Positions 7,044 to 10,291 of a stretch of DNA of 10,291 nucleotides are shown here, piece by piece. The notes under the pieces were generated by a model. The model saw only the letters and a program-made list of their open reading frames with translations. It had not been told where the DNA came from and made no database searches. The stretch spans positions 1-10,291 of the forward strand of contig JAAEZW010000046.1 in NCBI GenBank assembly GCA_018222665.1, written 5' to 3'. This DNA is from Paracoccaceae bacterium (GTDB lineage Bacteria > Pseudomonadota > Alphaproteobacteria > Rhodobacterales > Rhodobacteraceae). The position numbers and the translations under genes are program-made. Each line of letters opens with the position of its first letter. Position 1 is the first letter of the stretch.

Positions 7044-7606
7044 GTGTTTGCCTTTGTTTCTGAGATGTCATTCCAAACGTCTTGTCGTCTGAGTTTGCCG
7101 TTTACGATTTCGAAACGGTCAATGAACCGAATATCCTTGAAAGCTGTCCCATTGGGCCATTCCCCAGAGAGTGTGCCACGGCAATAGACGATGGCGGCGT
7201 CCTCGGGACTTTGTAGTGCATCAAACCCATCATAGGTCTTGGTCACGAAGTTATAGCGTGGCTTTGCCCAATCGATGAGCTCTTGCAAAGACGTCATTGC
7301 AGCCGTTCCGGGGAAATACATTTTGAACCCCTCCCCAAGATAAGACTGTGCCTTAGCCAAGTCGCGGGCTTCCATTGCACCAAGGTAGTCTTGAACTACT
7401 TTGCTTGGGTCCGCTTTGGCGGGGGCGGGTGTTCTTGTGGTGCGTCCGCGGTAATAATTTTCGCTTGGCAGATCGTGAATCATCACCGTCACCAGCTCAG
7501 AAGGTGCAGGGATTACGAATCGAATTGCGTCTGTGATGGATTCCCCAAGACGGCGTTTTTCATCGCTACTATAGCCTTCTATGACGTGCAAATCGACGAC
7601 GGGCAT
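7040..7606 (-). CDS. Two-domain protein: 4-oxalocrotonate-tautomerase-like plus NTF2/SnoaL-like
   Basis: This 188-residue protein is first in the operon and has a near-perfect AGGAGGA (7611-7617 on the plus strand as TCCTCCT) before its ATG. Residues 1-60 resemble a 4-oxalocrotonate tautomerase monomer: the Met is followed by Pro, the family's catalytic base after Met removal, then LHVIEGYSSDEKRRL, the usual beta-alpha-beta pattern. Numbered from that Pro, the two catalytic arginines of 4-OT (11 and 39) are Tyr and Thr, and Phe50 is Tyr. After a Pro/Ala-rich linker (about 58-66), residues 67-183 look like an NTF2/SnoaL-like cone domain (VVQDYLGAMEARDLAKAQSYL ... FIDRFEIVNGKL ... QDVWNDI), a fold used by ketosteroid isomerases, dehydratases and cyclases. 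Both halves suggest isomerisation or enol chemistry on a pathway intermediate. No second Cys or metal motif stands out. Assignment of the second domain is less certain than the first. Confidence 0.8.
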   Translation of the reverse strand: MPVVDLHVIEGYSSDEKRRLGESITDAIRFVIPAPSELVTVMIHDLPSENYYRGRTTRTPAPAKADPSKVVQDYLGAMEARDLAKAQSYLGEGFKMYFPGTAAMTSLQELIDWAKPRYNFVTKTYDGFDALQSPEDAAIVYCRGTLSGEWPNGTAFKDIRFIDRFEIVNGKLRRQDVWNDISETKANT

Positions 7607-7636
7607 GCGGTCCTCCTCAAGGTTTGTCCTCTACCT

Positions 7637-7686
7637 AATACCAAATTTGTATTTTTGTTAATAAAAATTTGTATTTTAAAAAATAC
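7637..7686. promoter_or_regulatory. Candidate operator array for the divergent GntR regulator
   Basis: This is an AT-rich core in the 142-base divergent intergenic region. AAATTTGTATTTT occurs twice, at 7643-7655 and 7665-7677, exactly 22 bases apart (about two helical turns). A perfect inverted repeat, GTATTTT-AA-AAAATAC, fills 7671-7686. AATAC at 7637-7641 faces GTATT at 7649-7653 across seven bases. GT...AC palindromes with a short centre are typical of HutC/GntR operators, so this is the probable binding site of the adjacent regulator. It would control both its own operon and the hyu operon. Binding is inferred, not shown. Confidence 0.6.
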
Positions 7687-7692
7687 ACTTAC

Positions 7693-7720
7693 TTGATTTT
7701 GATAGAGACATCTTTAACAA
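7693..7720 (+). promoter_or_regulatory. Possible sigma-70 promoter for the regulator-leuCD-like operon
   Basis: TTGATT (7693-7698) and TAACAA (7715-7720) are separated by 16 bases. This would put the transcript start roughly 22 bases before the GTG start of the regulator gene. The -35 box begins seven bases after the perfect palindrome, so a bound regulator could block it. The match to consensus is only moderate. Confidence 0.35.
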
Positions 7721-7748
7721 TGATGCCAAGCAAACAGGGAATCAGACT

Positions 7749-8549
7749 GTGAATCGGCAAAACGACGTGTCATTGCCAGAAGGAACAAAGGCACGAGGTG
7801 TCTACCTTGCGCTGCGCGATCAAATCATGAGTGGGCGTCTATCGGATGGGGAAACATTACCTACAGAACAACGCCTTGCAGAAAGTCATGGGGTGTCACG
7901 CGTCACCGTGCGCAAGGCGCTTGATGTGCTTGCTGATGCAGGGCTGATCAAACGCCGCGCAGGTAGTGGCACGACAGTTTGCGCCCCTGCGGACCATCAA
8001 CGTACGGCGATGAACTTTAACACGCTGATGCCGCAGCTTGTCGAAATGGGAAACAAAACTACTGCGAGGCTCTTGTCCTTTGCTTATGAAACCTCTCCTG
8101 ATTATGTGACCCGCGCGATGGGATGGGACACGCCGCAAATGGTGCAAGTCGCAACCCGTGTGCGTCAGGTTGACGAGACGCCGTTTTCCCACCTTACAAC
8201 CTATGTTCCTGCGCACATTGCAGAGAATTACTCTGAAAATGATTTGGCAACACAGCCTTTGTTTAGCTTGCTAGAACGAAGCGGCGTTCAGATCGTGAAC
8301 GCGCACCAAACAGTGTCGGCGACCCTTGCAGGGCCAGAGGTCGCGCTTGCGCTCGGGGTCGCCGTTGGATCGGCGCTTTTGTCGCTTGATCGGGTTGTAC
8401 GGGATGTTGACGGAAGTGGGGTAGAGTACCTCTCTGCCCTTTATCGCCCTGACATGTTCCGCCTTGAAATGCCGTTGACGCGCGTTGGCCAACAGAATGA
8501 GCGTCATTGGGAGCCTGCGATTGGTCAAATGAACGGAGACGTGCAATGA
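7749..8549 (+). CDS. GntR-family transcriptional regulator, HutC/UTRA subfamily
   Basis: This 266-residue DNA-binding regulator starts with GTG, preceded by CAGGGA at eight bases. Residues about 15-80 form the winged helix-turn-helix of GntR proteins: YLALRDQIMSGRLSDGETLPTEQRLAESHGVSRVTVRKALDVLADAGLIKRR, then the wing GSGTTV. Residues about 95-245 fit the UTRA ligand domain (chorismate-lyase-like fold), with RVRQVDETPFSHLTTYVP and a C-terminal EYLSALYRPDMFRLEM segment, which is the hallmark of HutC-type regulators. Such proteins bind a pathway substrate or intermediate and release the operator. The gene reads away from the hyu operon, across a region with matching palindromes, and is translationally coupled (ATGA, 8546-8549) to the leuC-like gene. 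It most likely represses both units until the inducer is present. The inducer is unknown. Confidence 0.92.
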   Translation: MNRQNDVSLPEGTKARGVYLALRDQIMSGRLSDGETLPTEQRLAESHGVSRVTVRKALDVLADAGLIKRRAGSGTTVCAPADHQRTAMNFNTLMPQLVEMGNKTTARLLSFAYETSPDYVTRAMGWDTPQMVQVATRVRQVDETPFSHLTTYVPAHIAENYSENDLATQPLFSLLERSGVQIVNAHQTVSATLAGPEVALALGVAVGSALLSLDRVVRDVDGSGVEYLSALYRPDMFRLEMPLTRVGQQNERHWEPAIGQMNGDVQ

Positions 8550-9952
8550 CACAACCGCGCACCTTGCTTGATAAACTTTGGGATGCGCATGAGATTTTGC
8601 GCCGCGACGATGGAGCCTCCTTGCTCTGGGTGGATCGCCACCTTGTGCATGAGGGGTCGCATCACGCTTTTGCAAAGATTGGCCAAAAACAAATCCGCGT
8701 CAAAGAACCAAACCTCACCTTTGGTGTTTTGGATCACTACGTGCCAACCAACCGCGTTGGGATTCAAATTGACCCCAGTATTCCACGCATGATGCAAACA
8801 CTGCGCGATAATGCTGCGATGCATGGGTTTAAGCTGTTTGATCTGACCCACCAAAATCAGGGGATCGTTCACGTGATCGGACCTGAACTTGGGCTGACGC
8901 TGCCAGGTTTGCTGGTGAACTGTGGCGATAGCCACACCTCAACGCATGGCGCCTTTGGGGCGCTTGCCTTTGGAATTGGCGCAACCGAAGTGGCGCATGT
9001 TCTTGCAACGCAGACCATTTGGCAGCGCAAACCACGTGCGATGCGGATCAAGGTCGAGGGCACTTTGGGGCCTTCTGTGACCGCAAAAGATATCGCGCTG
9101 AACTGGATCTCTTTACTGGGTGCAGACGGTGCACGCGGACATGCGATTGAATACGCAGGCAGCACGATAGAAGCGCTGAGTATGGAAGGGCGCATGACCC
9201 TTTGTAATTTGTCGATTGAAGGAGGCGCGCGGTTTGGGATGATTGCACCCGATCAAACCACATTCGACTATGTGAAAAATCGCAGATACGCTCCACAGGG
9301 GCAAACACTTGAAGTAGCGATGGAGGATTGGTCGGACCTCAAAAGTGATCCTGACGCATATTTTGATCGAGAAATCACATTGCGCGCGGAAGATATCGCT
9401 CCAACAGTTTCATGGGGAACCAGCCCAGAACAAGCTGTGCCCGTGACGGCAAGTATTCCAGCACTCGAGAACCTAGAGGCGCCAAAAGCCGAAGCCGCGA
9501 AAGCCGCGCTCGAATACATGGGGCTTGAGGCGGGAAGACCGCTCATTGGGACACCTGTGGACCAGATCTTTATCGGCTCTTGTACCAATGGACGGATTGA
9601 AGATTTACGGGCTGCTGCCGAGGTTCTTCAAGGACGGAGTGCCGTCATCCCTGGTCTTATTTCGCCAGGGTCCTTAAAAATCAAAGCGATGGCAGAGTCT
9701 GAGGGTTTGGACAAAGTCTTCAAAGATGCTGGATTGGAATGGGCTGGCGCTGGCTGCTCGATGTGTGTCGGCATGAATGGAGATTTGGTTGCGGCGGGCA
9801 AACGCTGTGCCTCTTCAACCAATCGTAATTTTAGAGGTCGTCAAGGTAAAGGCGCACGCACGCACCTCATGTCGCCTGCAATGGTCGCAGCAGCAGCAGT
9901 GACTGGCACCATTTGTGACGTACGCGACTTGCTCTCAGGAAAGACAAATTGA
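8546..9952 (+). CDS. LeuC-like aconitase-family hydro-lyase, large subunit
   Basis: This 468-residue protein is full length for LeuC. It begins with TLLDKLWDAHEI, carries DRHLVHE, the signature GDSHTSTHGAFGALAFGIG from residue 127, EYAGSTIEALSMEGRMTLCNLSIEGGA, and the [4Fe-4S] ligands Cys346 (in GSCTNGRIEDLR), Cys404 and Cys407 (in GCSMCVGMN). All three cluster cysteines are in place, so it should be an active dehydratase/isomerase needing the LeuD-like small subunit encoded next. I use the ATG at 8546, which overlaps the regulator stop (ATGA) and has GGAG upstream; an ATG at 8507 lies within the regulator gene. The family includes isopropylmalate isomerase, citraconate hydratase and 2,3-dimethylmalate dehydratase. 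Being locked to a GntR gene and a catabolic operon, it is probably a paralogue for an alkylmalate/alkylmaleate-type acid rather than the leucine enzyme. Sequence alone does not exclude isopropylmalate isomerase. Confidence 0.88.
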   Translation: MTQPRTLLDKLWDAHEILRRDDGASLLWVDRHLVHEGSHHAFAKIGQKQIRVKEPNLTFGVLDHYVPTNRVGIQIDPSIPRMMQTLRDNAAMHGFKLFDLTHQNQGIVHVIGPELGLTLPGLLVNCGDSHTSTHGAFGALAFGIGATEVAHVLATQTIWQRKPRAMRIKVEGTLGPSVTAKDIALNWISLLGADGARGHAIEYAGSTIEALSMEGRMTLCNLSIEGGARFGMIAPDQTTFDYVKNRRYAPQGQTLEVAMEDWSDLKSDPDAYFDREITLRAEDIAPTVSWGTSPEQAVPVTASIPALENLEAPKAEAAKAALEYMGLEAGRPLIGTPVDQIFIGSCTNGRIEDLRAAAEVLQGRSAVIPGLISPGSLKIKAMAESEGLDKVFKDAGLEWAGAGCSMCVGMNGDLVAAGKRCASSTNRNFRGRQGKGARTHLMSPAMVAAAAVTGTICDVRDLLSGKTN

Positions 9953-10291
9953 TGGGGGGATGGCGCTATCTCAAAGGGATTACAGCCTATTTGCCTAAGG
10001 CGAATGTAGACACGGATCAATTAATTCCAGCGCGTTTTATGTCTGCTCCTAGGTCAGAAGGATATGGCGATTATCTTTTATATGACCAACGCCGCGACGC
10101 CCATGGACAGCTTGATCCAAGTTTCCCGCTTAATACCGACAAGACCCCGAGCGTCCTAATCGCGCACCGCAATTTTGGCAGTGGTTCTTCACGAGAAGCG
10201 GCTGTGTATGCCTTGGTGGATGCTGGATTTCAGGCGGTGATTGCGCCAAGTTTTGGCGACATATTTTCGTCTAATGCGGTTAACAACGGAC
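9952..10291 (+). CDS. LeuD-like aconitase-family small subunit, 3' end outside window
   Basis: The first 113 codons of a swivel-domain small subunit are present; family members run to about 165-210 residues. The ATG shares one base with the leuC-like stop (TGATG, 9950-9954). Seen: LKGITAYLPKANVDTDQLIPARFM at the N terminus and RNFGSGSSREAAVYAL followed by VIAPSFGDIFSSNAVNNG, both clear LeuD landmarks. Two specificity regions differ from the leucine enzyme. The TRTGFG loop of E. coli LeuD reads RSEGYG here, and the CGSSREHAPWAL segment reads SGSSREAAVYAL. These changes suggest a substrate other than isopropylmalate. The protein should pair with the large subunit encoded immediately upstream. 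Confidence 0.88.
   Translation, partial: MGGWRYLKGITAYLPKANVDTDQLIPARFMSAPRSEGYGDYLLYDQRRDAHGQLDPSFPLNTDKTPSVLIAHRNFGSGSSREAAVYALVDAGFQAVIAPSFGDIFSSNAVNNG

Noticed and set aside
7607..7680. Promoter for the hyu operon on the minus strand
   Set aside because: TTAACA and TATTAG can be found 15 bases apart, but the spacing is poor and the region is so AT-rich that such boxes are expected by chance. No specific promoter is called.
8546..10291. Reading the LeuC/LeuD-like pair as the ordinary leucine biosynthesis genes
   Set aside because: It cannot be excluded outright. However, coupling to a GntR gene, the absence of leuA or leuB nearby, and the changed LeuD motifs make a catabolic paralogue more likely.

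Overview
The window looks like an accessory catabolic locus from an alphaproteobacterium, most likely a marine Rhodobacterales (Roseobacter-type) bacterium. This rests on the initiator tRNA variant at the left edge, moderate GC content, strong AGGAGG-type ribosome binding sites, and the general look of the proteins. No database search was possible, so the placement is an inference.

Layout, left to right. Positions 1-48 are the 3' end of an initiator tRNA-Met. A short AT-rich spacer follows, then a 5'-truncated RidA-family remnant (190-441). Its stop codon lies one base from the stop of a converging gene. From 443 to 7606 a compact six-gene operon runs on the minus strand. Read in its own direction it encodes: a tautomerase/NTF2-like two-domain protein (7606-7040), HyuB (7043-5349), HyuA (5352-3286), an isochorismatase-fold protein lacking the usual nucleophilic cysteine (3289-2669), an isocitrate lyase/PEP mutase-family lyase (2672-1806) and a fumarate-reductase-like FAD oxidoreductase (1825-443). 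Four of the five junctions are 4-base ATGA overlaps and the fifth is a 20-base overlap, which points to a single translationally coupled unit.

An AT-rich divergent control region (7607-7748) carries direct and inverted GTATTTT elements, which are good operator candidates. From it the plus strand reads a GntR-family (HutC/UTRA type) regulator (7749-8549), then a LeuC-like large subunit (8546-9952) and a LeuD-like small subunit (9952 onward, cut by the window edge). These genes also overlap one another.

Taken together, one regulator appears to sit between two units that form a single pathway. HyuAB would open an amide or lactam-like ring or a similar bond with ATP. The isochorismatase-fold protein, the tautomerase fusion and the flavoprotein would process the product. 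The LeuCD-like hydro-lyase would hydrate or isomerise an unsaturated dicarboxylate, and the lyase would split the resulting hydroxy-acid into small central metabolites. The hydratase plus lyase pair resembles the last two steps of nicotinate fermentation in Eubacterium barkeri (2,3-dimethylmalate dehydratase and lyase). The set as a whole is not a pathway I recognise, and several members carry substitutions at catalytic or specificity positions. The substrate is unknown. No transporter is visible, so the locus probably continues beyond the right edge.
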